Shown here: positions 38,980 through 49,706 of the stretch, in pieces | Position numbering within the stretch: the first letter of the stretch is position 1 | Layout: each line of letters begins with the position of its first letter | Origin: Candolleomyces eurysporus | Taxonomy: Eukaryota > Basidiomycota > Agaricomycetes > Agaricales > Psathyrellaceae | Reading direction: 5' to 3' | Length of the DNA stretch: 64,000 nucleotides | NCBI GenBank assembly: GCA_027579435.1 | Contig: JANBPK010000756.1 | Location: forward strand, 1-64,000 | Notes under the pieces: model-generated | The model's database searches: none | What the model saw: only the letters and a program-made list of their open reading frames with translations | Told to the model about the DNA's origin: nothing | Made by a program: the position numbers and the translations under genes

Positions 38980-41145
38980 ATGCCAGCCCTCCAGTCACGA
39001 ATCGCCGCCTTCGAGTCCCTCGCGGGTGGCACCACCTCCCATACCCGTCTCAACGCTGTCGACGACGACCACCGGTCAAACCAGTCGCTCCTCGACGCCC
39101 CTCTCTCCTCNCCAAACCTCCAACCCGTCATACTCACCCCCTCAAAGCCTTCTCCTTCGCCCTCGCCACCAAATCTCGGTCGCAAGACCTCCCTCATCGA
39201 CCTCGATGACGGCCAGGCCGGAAACAAGCTCCCACCACCCCTCCCACCGAGAAAAATCCCATCATACGCGTCGCTCAAGTCCGTAGCCTCGACGTCCTCG
39301 GCTCAGTCTGCATCGTACCTCTACCCACCCCGTCCGAGACCCGATGGGCCCAGTACACCACTGTCTGTGAACATTCCTATCAAGGGCAGGCACAACCAGG
39401 CCTCGTCGATATCCTCGTTCCACTCCGTCTCGCTTTCCTCAGATACAGACCCATCCACTCCAGGTTCAATAGCCAATTTCATCGCCACATACCCCATCGA
39501 CGAACCTGATCCCCTGACGGACTCTTACGAAGATGTGTCCACATTTTCGCCGGCCAGCCCAACGACCGAACGGATGATCTCTGCCGAATTCGAGAAGGCA
39601 CGGGCAAGGGCTTCCAATAGGGTCAGCCAACAAACTATTCTATTGCCCTCGGCTACCATTCAAAGTTCTCAACAACAAACTCCCAAACTACCACAACGAC
39701 CGTCTCCACCAACGTCCATCAAGTCGCCTCCCCCACTTCCTTCGCGGAATTTGAACAATGCAAGGTCAAGTGGGTCATCCACCCCTCGCTCTTCTCCCGC
39801 ATCACCCGTCTCCACTCCCGTGCTGGGCCCTATGATCCCAACGACCTACGCCGTTCGTCGAGCACCTCCGCCTCCACCGTCTCGTGCCTCCCATGCATCT
39901 GCTTCAGACAGGTCTTCTATNCANAGCACGTTTAGCATATCGAGCAGCGGCCACTCGCACGGATCGAGGATTATGACATTCAACGGCAATGCCCCTGGGT
40001 CGCTGAACGCCCTGGCGGCTGCGGCGCGGACTAAGAGACCCACCCCTGTTCCGCTGGCTGCGCGGAGGCGGTACGAAAAGGTGTTTCGAGCCAACGTCAT
40101 CCAACGCAGGAAAGCTGTGGAGGAACAGAGGAAGGGGAAGGCGACGAACGGGCACAAGACGAATGGACTTCTCAGTCCTAATAATGTCCCTAGTGCGAGT
40201 CCGACGAGCAGTGGGAGAGGGAGGGGTTGGAGAGGGTTGTCGGTGGATTTGATCACTGGTGACCCGGATAGCGTTGCTGCGCAGCTGAATGGTGCTGTTG
40301 CGAAGAAGGACAAGGGTAAAGCGAGGGACACGGACAGTGATAGTGACGACGACGACGATCTCGTCAAGGTGAAATCCAAGCTATTTGAGAAGGATAAGGA
40401 AAATGAAGAGTTGGTTGGGAAGGACGAGAGGCTGGAAGGTGCGATCGTCAAATTGGTGTGGAAGAGGTCTGGGTTGGAGAAGAGGAGGCTGGCTGAGATT
40501 TGGTATGTTCTTTCATGCTGCCAACCCCCNTTTCTACTCCTGACGTCTTCACCCTGTAGGAACGAATGCGATCCTACTCAGACAGGCTCCCTCGACATTG
40601 ACGCCTTTGTGAAAGGCATGTGGCGCATCGACGAAGAACTCCGGCGTGCTCAATCCCAGCTCCTCAAATCCGCAAAGAGTCCAGGGTTGGGCATAAACAT
40701 CCCGAGTGCTAACAGCAGTCGCACCTCGTTGGTCTCATCGTCCAAACACAGCTCTATCGCCTCGAATTACTCTGGTCGGTCAGCAATACCTGCGAGTCTC
40801 TCAAGACAGAGCTCGGTGACTTCGCAAGGCAGCACGACCGGTTCGAGAAACGCTGCGTACCAGAAGCTGACTGGTGGTGCAAACGGCCCTCCGCCGAGTG
40901 CATACAATTCGTACAATGGGAGCCGCGGTCTGGTGCCACATGGTCCGAATGGTTATCGTGGTGTAGGGGCAGGCGGAGGGGCGCCGTTCAATGGGAACAC
41001 CTCGTATGGTGCTGGATACAGCGGCAGTAGCAACGGTGGTGGGGTGGGCAGCCTGAAGAGTCTGGCGTCTACTGGGACTGCACAAATCGGGAACCTGACC
41101 GTCACCGTTCCGTCTGTTGTTCGTAATATCTTGAGAGGATCTTAG
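38980..41145 (+). CDS. EH-domain protein of the IRS4/TAX4 type
   Basis: Two exons (38980-40502 and 40560-41145) join in frame to 702 residues. The first ~370 residues are Ser/Pro-rich with several proline clusters (LPPPLPPRKIPS, PPPPPSRASHA) that could bind SH3 domains. A basic helix RRRYEKVFRANVIQRRKAVEEQR near residue 360 and an acidic run DSDSDDDDDLVKVKSK near 450 follow. The EH domain begins in VKLVWKRSGLEKRRLAEIW and continues across the intron as NECDPTQTGSLDIDAFVKGMWRIDEEL (around 485-550), including an EF-hand-like loop DPTQTGSLD. The yeast relatives Irs4/Tax4 regulate the phosphoinositide phosphatase Inp51 and autophagy. By analogy this protein would bind NPF-containing partners in membrane traffic. 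The C-terminus is Gly/Ser/Asn-rich, ending SVVRNILRGS. Intact. Confidence 0.85.
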   Translation: MPALQSRIAAFESLAGGTTSHTRLNAVDDDHRSNQSLLDAPLSXPNLQPVILTPSKPSPSPSPPNLGRKTSLIDLDDGQAGNKLPPPLPPRKIPSYASLKSVASTSSAQSASYLYPPRPRPDGPSTPLSVNIPIKGRHNQASSISSFHSVSLSSDTDPSTPGSIANFIATYPIDEPDPLTDSYEDVSTFSPASPTTERMISAEFEKARARASNRVSQQTILLPSATIQSSQQQTPKLPQRPSPPTSIKSPPPLPSRNLNNARSSGSSTPRSSPASPVSTPVLGPMIPTTYAVRRAPPPPPSRASHASASDRSSXXSTFSISSSGHSHGSRIMTFNGNAPGSLNALAAAARTKRPTPVPLAARRRYEKVFRANVIQRRKAVEEQRKGKATNGHKTNGLLSPNNVPSASPTSSGRGRGWRGLSVDLITGDPDSVAAQLNGAVAKKDKGKARDTDSDSDDDDDLVKVKSKLFEKDKENEELVGKDERLEGAIVKLVWKRSGLEKRRLAEIWYVLSCCQPXFLLLTSSPCRNECDPTQTGSLDIDAFVKGMWRIDEELRRAQSQLLKSAKSPGLGINIPSANSSRTSLVSSSKHSSIASNYSGRSAIPASLSRQSSVTSQGSTTGSRNAAYQKLTGGANGPPPSAYNSYNGSRGLVPHGPNGYRGVGAGGGAPFNGNTSYGAGYSGSSNGGGVGSLKSLASTGTAQIGNLTVTVPSVVRNILRGS

Positions 41146-41530
41146 AGCTGCTGGTTTGTCTCCTGGGACCATGTCATCGTCACTCGTTTATCGCTTTGCC
41201 CGGTTGTATGTACATTTCTAACGCTATAATGTCTTCTGCATCACAATCTTTCATGTAAAACTGTAGGCTTTATGACTAGAGTTAGAACACCGTCATCTAT
41301 TTATCCTCTGCACAGTTATACAGTTGAATATAATGATAATGCTCTTGGGACTCGTCTACGAAGCGTTCAAAGGTACAACAATGGCGTTCATATGTATACA
41401 TTAGATAAATTATTTATGAGAATGTGGGTATGTTTCGACTCGAGATGAAGAGCAAATGTCACGATTCGTAAGTCCCGCAATACAATGAAAGAAACACCGT
41501 CCACTCCGGAATACCGTTCTACAGGCTGAT
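41146..41530. other. Convergent 3' spacer, no gene seen
   Basis: This 385-base AT-rich stretch between the stop codons of the EH-domain and DNMT1-type genes includes several AATAAT/TATAAT-like runs suitable for polyadenylation on either strand. No open frame with support. Confidence 0.45.
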
Positions 41531-44500
41531 CTACAGCTCGACGCTTCCCTCCCTCTGCTGCTTTTGCCAGTCAACAATGCACGCTTCTCCGATTTCTTTC
41601 CCGAGAGCGAGCGCAAAGGGCACCGCGACCGCGTTTCCAATCTGTTTGATTTGCTGTGGCAGACGACGTATTCGGCTAAGGATCGTTGAGGAAGAGGAGA
41701 AATGACACTCACATCAGCGACAACCTTCGTCGGATCCGTCTCCATATCGTATACCGAACAGAACTCATAATCGTCCGGAAATCCTTGGGCTCTTGCGCAT
41801 TCCCGCACTGAATAAATCCGCTTTTGGAGAGGATGCAACGGCCAAGTTTCCTTTAGATTCGGAGACATGAGCGTCATCGCGCACTTGAAGAACTGGTCTC
41901 CATCTAATCGGCCGTAGAACGCTGTACGAAAATATCAGTATCAATCTTTCATACTCTAAATCGCCGGAAAATAGGAGCTCCTGAAGAGAGGATATCGGTA
42001 CTAACCTTTATTCGTCTGCTTCCTTCCAGGCTTCGCGTGGTCCGGCCACAAAACCTCAGGAAGGTCAACATGGAACGCTTTCGGGCGTAACGGTACACTG
42101 GCAGTCGCCTCAACCTGTCGTGCCGAGAAACGCGAAGTGTAATGCTGCGTCAGCAGATCGTCCTTGCCGATGTTCCGTCTTAACCATTGCTGGTACCGAT
42201 TTTGAGGCTCAGTGGCGTACTCCGCTCCTTCGGTGTAACCGACAGGTTGGAGAAGGCGATAGTTGCTTTTATCTCGCTTGTTGCCCCATGCATGGAATTC
42301 GGGAATGGGGTGGCCAAACCAAGTACGATCTTCATCGTTCGAGTCCGACTTCTTTGATTGTTTAGACTTTGAGGCTTTTTTCCGAGGTTTACAGACAAGG
42401 TGTGGGTTCTCCCAGTCAAACGGAGGCTAAATATCGGCGTGAACGTTAATAGCGGCAGTACGTACAAAAATAACGACTCACGAGATCACCTATAGCTCCA
42501 AAAATTGTCGTAATCTCGAATGGGGCACATTGATGGAACAGCTTCTCGTGACCATCCCCAGACTTCTTGCTCTTCCAGCGGGAGGGTGGCGGTATTTTTG
42601 TCAACTTGCCCTTCTCTCCTATCGGTATACTAGCTCTGAAAACTCCTTTGGTAAAGGCGTAGACGGGCACCGGAAATTCAGGCAAGGTAAGCCCTTTCTT
42701 GGCACCAAAGAATATAATCCGTGCCCGGCTCTGAGGAACACCATAGTGGATAGCTTGGAGAAGCTTGTAGCGCACTTGATAACCGAGGGATATCAGGGTC
42801 CGAAGGATAAACTTGAGCATACCAAATTGGATCTCTTTGGCCTTGTTGCTGGTGGCATGCTTATCTTGGAGTTTGTAGTCAAGGAGGCCTGCCACGTTCT
42901 CAAGCAGGAAATACTTTGGTTGATAGTACTCCACGTAGCTGAGCATATTGCAAGGCATGGTTGATCTATGCAAATATCAGTTTAATTAGCTGTTCTCAGA
43001 ATAACAAAAGTAGAACCATACCGAAGATCATCAGACCTCTAAGCCATGCAGTTAAGTGTGTGAAACAGCAATGGAGAGTAGATAAAACCTACACGACTAT
43101 GATTCATCCGACTGAAAGCCTGACAAGGAGGCCCTGATGGATAGTGAGCACACAATAATCAATAGTGGCACGACAAACATACCACCAAAGATAAAGTCAA
43201 TTTTGTCTTGTTTTCTTGGCATATCACATCTTTTGCCATCTTTACCCTTCAAGGGAGGAGGGTTTTCTCCATTGTCTCTTGCAACAACATGTTGAAGCAA
43301 TAGATTAGAGTCTTGGCAGCAGACTTTTGTATGAGGATGGTTTTTTCTAACATCCATTGAGTGGAAGGAAAACATAACATGGATGAAGAACTTACTGGTA
43401 AGTCGAAGCAGCAGATGGCATAAACTCAACAGCCCATCTTGTCTCAACAAACTGAGATAACTCCATCCCATATCCCAGCCCTCCTGCACCAGCAAACAAC
43501 TCTAGGCCAACCAGCTTGCTAGCTGACTGCTTGAACTGCTCCTTTTCTGCCATCTTGCCCTCCCTTTCTTCAAGGCAGATTGAGCAAACCTGAAATTCCC
43601 CTGGCTTTAACCTTCTTGGTCGCCCATTGGCAGCAATTATGTCTTTGACAAAAAAGTGGTCATCATGTTGGATCCACTTTTCTATTTCATCCACATTGCT
43701 GATCTGGCGCACATAGCAGAGCCCACTCAAGAATTCAGGGGAGCGAGATTCAATGTGGGTAGAGTTGGAGGTCAGGATGAGTCGCCGCTGAATCCATCAA
43801 AAATCAGCACAAGCAAGCTAGATGAGATAAAAAGTGCCCACTTCATCAATAAACAGGCCTTCATTTGCTGGATTGCAGAAAGGTTCTATCCTCTCTGCCT
43901 TTTCCAACTCTGAGTGCCGCTTGTGAAACTGGATCAAGAGCATGGGTTTTCTTGATGAGGTTTCTTGGATTTCCAGGATCTGGCCGATAAGGAGGAGCTT
44001 GGTGTTACCAGGGGGTATCACATAGACAAAGTCATTTGGATGATAGTGAACACCACCATATGCTATGCCGTCATCATCTGTGATCACTGGAGTGCACCTA
44101 AGTTCCTCTTTCTCCTCAAATTGGCATGAGGAACAGCAGCCAGATCCTTCTAGTGAGTTGAGGAAAGACTCTGGGAAATCCACAAATTCAGCAAAGTCAT
44201 GGTTGTAGAAGAGGCTATCAACGTTCTTCAGTTGCATCCATAAATTTTTTTTTTTTNATTTGAATGGGCACTTACCCAGAGTGGAAGTTATTGAGATGGG
44301 GGTCGGAATCTTCAGCTGGCTCTTCTTCTCCAGGTTGCAAGAATTTGAAGTTGCATCTTGTGTAAATGCTATTGACATGGTTGTCATCACACATGTTGAC
44401 TGGGTACAAAGCTTGTGGATGGGCAAGTTGGTTGAGAGCTGTTTTTGAGCCATGAAGAAACCATTGCCCATGAAACATCATCTGCGGTGGCTGGTGTTTT

Positions 44501-46486
44501 GATGACCGCTTCTCAAAGAAATATTTGATCTGGCAGAACCTCCTCGCAGTCTTAGCCAGAGAACAATTGAGGGCATGATCGAGACTCACCACATGGTGTT
44601 CCCATAGAGGTTAGTTGATCTTCCATAGTTATGTTTTCCTCCATATTCGGTGTCAGCCATCATCATTACGACATCATCGACCTTATTGAGCTGTTCATTG
44701 AAACCCAAGTGCGTGGAAAGACGTAAACGACTGACCTCATATTTAGTACCGTCAATGTACACCTCATGATAATATTCGGTATTGGCCGAAAGCCTCTTCC
44801 CCCATTTAATCTTGTCGGTGTTATATTTGTGAATTGTAGTAGGGATGCAGCTGTGGCCCAACTCAACCTCCTTTTCCGATGCCGGGGTGCCTGTAGTAAC
44901 TATCTTGACGCCGCCGGGGAAGAAGTCTTGAGCTATCCGACCCACAATTGGAGTTGTGAAGGTCGGTAGTTGGTTTACACGATGGTTGATATCCTTGGCC
45001 AATTTGCCCTCGCGTTTACGACCAGGCCGGCTTGTATTGTTTTCTGGAGAGTACGATTCGGAGGGCTGGTTTGTGGCGAAGGGATCTGCGAGGAGTGCGC
45101 GGACCACGGGAGAGCGGTTGATCTTCAGGTCGTTGCGGAGGTCTTGAACAGTAGATATTACATATGCTTTCTGAAGGGGCGTCAGCCAACTTTGTTTAAA
45201 CTAGAGAGAAAGAATGACAGCTCACCGTGTCGTTCTCGTCAAAATCATCTTCCGAGAATGCTCGGCCAAGAATATCTTCGGCAGTTGCAACTTTGTTGTC
45301 TTCTCTGTCCAAGCTGGGGAGCATTTCGCAGAATTGATCAATTTCAACTGCTGGGTCGGCTAAGACGGTTGATAATAACAGATGTGTGATACGGTGGGGT
45401 CTCCAGAATGTGGTAAAGTGTGGTGAGTACTGAAGGGACGGCATGCCCAGTATGTACCAGGCATGCTTGGTGCGAATATAGATTTTCCTAGACCCCACGT
45501 TAGACAGAATGAACAAGCTAGAGATGTGAAATAGTGGCGTACCCATCGAGTGCGATTTTCTTCGGATAGTGGGTGATATCGTGAACGTTGAACTCCAAGA
45601 TTTCGGTTAGCTTGACGCGGTCCCGACAGTGGTGAGGACGGGGTGATCGCGAGTCAGACTCCGTGTCGTCCTCCTCATCAGTTCCATCGTCCGACCAGCC
45701 ATCATCCTCTTCTTCCCATCGGCGAACAATTCCTGAGGCCGAATAAGTTGTCCCGGAAGGGCTTGGGAACGGGAGGAGGGCGGTAGGAATGACTTGCTTC
45801 GTCGAGGTATCGTAGATGGTGAAGTCGTCTAGCAGCCTGACAGGGACCACTTCGTCGTCACTGTCATCGTCAGAGTCCTCTTCCTTGTCAAAGAACTCCC
45901 CTTCGACTTCGAGATCGGACGACTCTTCAACCTCGTCCTCGGCGACCTGGTAAACGTATGCTTCTGCAGCACTTAGGCGCGTCAGTACTAGAGAGAATAA
46001 TATACACACCTGGTTCTTCGTCTCCAATTTCCTTCTCCGATAGTGTTCCAGATCCAATATGGGGTGTGGCTAACCTAGACACGGCTAGCGAGTCCTTTTC
46101 CCAGTCGGAAGCTGTGGGTGAGGACGGCCTACTGACAGATGCCTGTAGAGAAAATCAGTAGCGGGTTAGCTTAATAGCATTGAACATACGCTTGGCTCTG
46201 GCATGATTTCCGAGACGGTTGGCGAGAGTGGGGGAGAGGGAATCTTCTGCAAATGGTCAAAACGGAGAGCGAGTAGACGGAAAGGAGCAACACTTGCAGG
46301 TGTCGCGACAGAGGAGGCGTCACTATTATCTGCCTTTCCCCGCTTCCTAGGTGGGCTTTGAGACGCGTCAGGAGTGGAGGACCCGGGGAGGTTGATTTGG
46401 TCGAGGGAACGCTTGGTGCCCCTCAACGGTGGAACCTCGACATAGTCCAGAAAGCGACCACGGGGTCGCTGAGAAGAGCCCAGCAT
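41531..46486 (-). CDS. DNMT1-type DNA (cytosine-5)-methyltransferase
   Basis: ATG at 46486 (MLGSSQRPRGRFLDYVEVPPLR), TAG at 41531-41533, more than a dozen exons. Order: a basic/Pro-rich head with a nuclear-signal-like PPRKRGKA; an acidic stretch (EDSDDDSDDEVV); a replication-foci (RFD) region with YIRTKHAWYILGMPS and FTTFWRPHRITHLLLS; and two BAH-like regions (about 45,000-44,600 and 44,100-43,700). The methyltransferase motifs follow: I LFAGAGGLGYGM, IV PPCQAFSRMNHS (catalytic Cys, rebuilt across an intron), VI LLENVAGLL, VIII QSRARIIFFGAKKG, a target-recognition region to about 42,000, then ARAQGFPDDYEF and X GNAVAVPFALALG. It should methylate CpG at or behind replication forks. Present in mushrooms and missing from many ascomycetes. 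An intron near 44,230-44,270 holds a 13-base T run followed by an N. Exon borders in the middle are approximate. Confidence 0.9.
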
Positions 46487-46689
46487 TGGGGCCTATAGGA
46501 TGGATTCTTGCTGCTACTCGTCTCTGAGTACGAGGAGAGAGAGAGGGCTTGAGGTCTTGAGGACTTGCTTGAAGATATCCGGCTATTGTTCGTGGCTTGG
46601 GCGTGCGATCAAAAAAGGCAGGGTAGCGTGCAAGCCACGCCAAGTTCAAATTCAAACACCGCCCACCGCGTCTCCTCCCACCAACCACC
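46487..46689. promoter_or_regulatory. Shared divergent promoter of the DNMT1-type gene and MCM7
   Basis: Just 203 bases separate the start codons of a maintenance-type DNA methyltransferase (minus) and a replicative helicase subunit (plus). Both are expected to peak in S phase. I do not see an exact MluI cell-cycle box (ACGCGT) in it; such boxes do occur within early MCM7 sequence near 46,926 and 46,956. Confidence 0.5.
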
Positions 46690-49383
46690 ATGTCCCTCAC
46701 CACCATCTCCAGCCCGGTCATCTATGAGGAAGAAAAGAGTACGTGCAGGTGCTGCGGACCGTCTATATAGGCTTACGTGTCTTCTAGCTCGGATACGGGA
46801 CTTTCTATCCAAGTTCAAGCAGGAGGAAAAAGATCTGGCACAGAACTTTGCCAACATCGACATTGAGGACCGCGCCAATGGAATTCCAGCGGAAATTCGG
46901 TCCCTCAAGTACATGAGCCAACTAGTACGCGTCTACCATCGATTGAACGCGTAAAACGCGTCGCTGATCCCGACTAGCAACGGATAGCCAACCGCGAGGA
47001 GTCGATGCTTGTGGTGGATTTGGAGGATGTCTACTCGGTAAGCATATCTCTTTGAAGGCTCAAACAGCATTTAAACATCGTGTTTAGCATGAAGACAGTA
47101 CCGCCGAGCTCGTAAGCCGGATACGAAGCAACACCCATCGCTATGTCAAGCTCTTCTCGGAGGTGGTCGACGAACTTATGCCCATTCCGACCAAGGACAT
47201 AAGCGAGCACGACGAAGTGATTGACGTGATTTTGCACCAAAGGAGAGAGAGAAATGCTCAGCTAGAAGAGGGTCAGACTGGCTTCCCACCCCAACTCCTT
47301 CGACGATAGTGAGTGATGCCACAGTTCAATCAGTAGATCACTTACCCACTTCCATCCAGCTCCCTGTACTTCCAACCCTTGAAGAGTGATGTTGCGTTGG
47401 CTGTTCGGGAAGTTAGAGGATCCTCCATTGGAAAGCTGATAACTGTGCGAGGGATCGTCACCCGTGTATCTGAGGTCAAGCCACTTCTTCAAGTCAACGC
47501 ATACACTTGCGAAGTGTGCGGCGCTGAAACCTTCCAAGATATCTCTAACAAAACCTTTACACCACTCGCTGATTGCGGAAACGAAGCCGAGTGTTTGAAG
47601 AATGGTATCCGGGGCACATTGCACATGCAAACCAGAGCATGTCGATTCAGTCCATTCCAGGAGGTGAAAATCCAAGAGATGGTGAGCTACTAGTTTACTA
47701 TCGTTCCCGTTCCTTGCAACTGACATGTTCTCAAGGCCGATCAAGTGCCCGTTGGACACATTCCTCGATCGATGACAGTTCACGTTAATGGCCCTCTTAC
47801 CCGGCAAATGAACCCAGGAGACGTTGTTCATCTGGGTGGCATCTTCCTGCCTATCCCATATACCGGCTTCCAAGCTATTCGCGCTGGCCTGCTCACAGAC
47901 ACTTATCTCGAAGTCCATCATATTTATCAACTCAAGAAACAATATACAGAGATGGAATCTACCCCGGAGATCGAGCAAGCCCTTGACGAACTTGCATCCA
48001 ATCCCCAGCTGTACCAAACTCTGGCTCAAAGCATCGCTCCTGAAATCTATGGTCACGAAGATGTCAAAAAGGCTCTCTTGCTCCTCCTTGTGGGTGGTGT
48101 GACCAAACTTACAGGAGATGGAATGAAGATTCGAGGTGACATCAACGTTTGCTTGATGGGTGACCCCGGTGTGGCCAAGTCCCAGCTGTTGAAGTACATC
48201 TCTAAGATCGCGCCACGAGGTGTTTATACCACTGGTAAAGGATCCTCAGGAGTTGGTCTCACTGCAGCCGTCATGCGGGATCCTGTCACCGATGAAATGG
48301 TGCTCGGTATGTGGGCTGGTGCACTCTTTTAGACTCCGACTAACATTTCTACAGAGGGAGGAGCGCTCGTCTTGGCCGATAATGGTATCTGCTGCATCGA
48401 CGAGTTCGACAAGATGGAGGAATCCGACCGAACGGCCATCCACGAAGTCATGGAGCAGCAGACCATCTCCATTTCAAAAGCCGGTATCTCGACCACCCTG
48501 AACGCGCGAACGTCCATCCTTGCTGCCGCCAATCCGTTATACGGCCGATACAATATCAAAGCCTCTGTCGGTGAAAACATCAACCTTCCCGCTGCTCTTC
48601 TCTCCCGTTTTGATCTTCTCTTCCTCATTCTCGACAAGCCCTCTCGAGACGCTGACGAACGACTCGCGGAGCACGTCACCTATGTGCATATGCACAACCA
48701 ACATCCCGAGCTCGATCTTGACGTCATCCCGCCCAACGTCGTCAGGCACTTCATCGCGCGAGCTAGGCAGAAGCGACCCACCGTGCCACCCCAAGTCTCC
48801 AGCTACATCGTCGACTCTTATGTCCGCCTCCGCAAGCTCTCGAAGGACGAGAGCAACAAAACAACAACCTACACCTCCGCTCGTACCTTGCTCGGAGTCC
48901 TTCGTCTCGCGCAAGCTCTTGCTCGTTTACGTCTCGCAGATATCGTCGTCCACGCTGACGTCGACGAAGCTCTGCGACTGATGGAATGCAGCAAGGAAAG
49001 TCTGCAGGACGAGGACGAAGAAGCTCAAGAATTCGATCGTTCGGCTGCATCCCAGATTTATCGACTCATCAAGGGAATGCTTGGACGTAAGGCTAAGCCC
49101 ATGCCTCGAAGATTTGGTCGTGGACCTGAGCGTCAACGTGATATGGATATTGACTCTGATGAGGAGCAAGAGGAGGACACCCTTTCTATGGTCGATGTTC
49201 GCTCGCGTGTGCTCACCGCTGGATGGACCGAAGTTCAGCTTATGGATTGTATAACTGCTGTAAGTGCTTTCTTGTTCCCTATTTTGTCTGTGGCACGTCT
49301 AATGATATCCGCAGTACGAGGATCTCTCTATCTGGATGAGAGTCGCCAATGGCTCCAAGCTAAAGATCTTGGGCAACGACTAA
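46690..49383 (+). CDS. MCM7: DNA replication licensing factor MCM7
   Basis: ATG at 46690 ([16 protein letters not shown]); several short exons, then two long ones, ending KLKILGND with TAA at 49381-49383. The N-terminal zinc finger is CEVCG...CGNEAEC. The AAA+ core has Walker [15 protein letters not shown], Walker [10 protein letters not shown], sensor [11 protein letters not shown] and arginine finger [41 protein letters not shown] belongs to the C-terminal lid. The subunit is part of the MCM2-7 ring that is loaded on origins in G1 and unwinds DNA with Cdc45 and GINS in S phase. A basic then acidic linker ([23 protein letters not shown]) precedes the winged helix. The last exon (after the intron at about 49,262-49,316) restores [15 protein letters not shown]. 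Intact. Confidence 0.95.
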
Positions 49384-49706
49384 ACAGACGGATGGCTGTC
49401 TTTTACGACCTTTCTCTCTCCCTTGCTCTTAATCATCTCCGTATCTGCTTTGACTGCTCGTAGTTGCTCGCTGTTTGTATACCAATTTGTATTGCTTGAA
49501 TGAATGACAGATTTAACGTCACGTATTATTTAAAAAAATGCCAATGTCTCCAAACGCTTAAACCCTTCCAATAAAGCCAATTTGGATACGATACAGACAG
49601 TCCGCGAGTCGATTACAAGCAACAGGTGTAATATCTGAAATATACAAGAAAGTGAATGCGTGCATGAAATGTGAACTATATGTAAGTGTGCTACCCGATA
49701 CCCAAT
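49384..49706. other. Convergent 3' spacer, no gene seen
   Basis: This 323-base AT-rich stretch between the MCM7 and KEX2 stop codons holds both 3' untranslated regions. ATTTAAAAAAATG near 49,529 is a plausible polyadenylation context. Nothing else found. Confidence 0.45.

Noticed and set aside
47262..48056. Minus-strand open frame of 264 codons
   Set aside because: Antisense to MCM7 zinc-finger and AAA+ exons; no homology.
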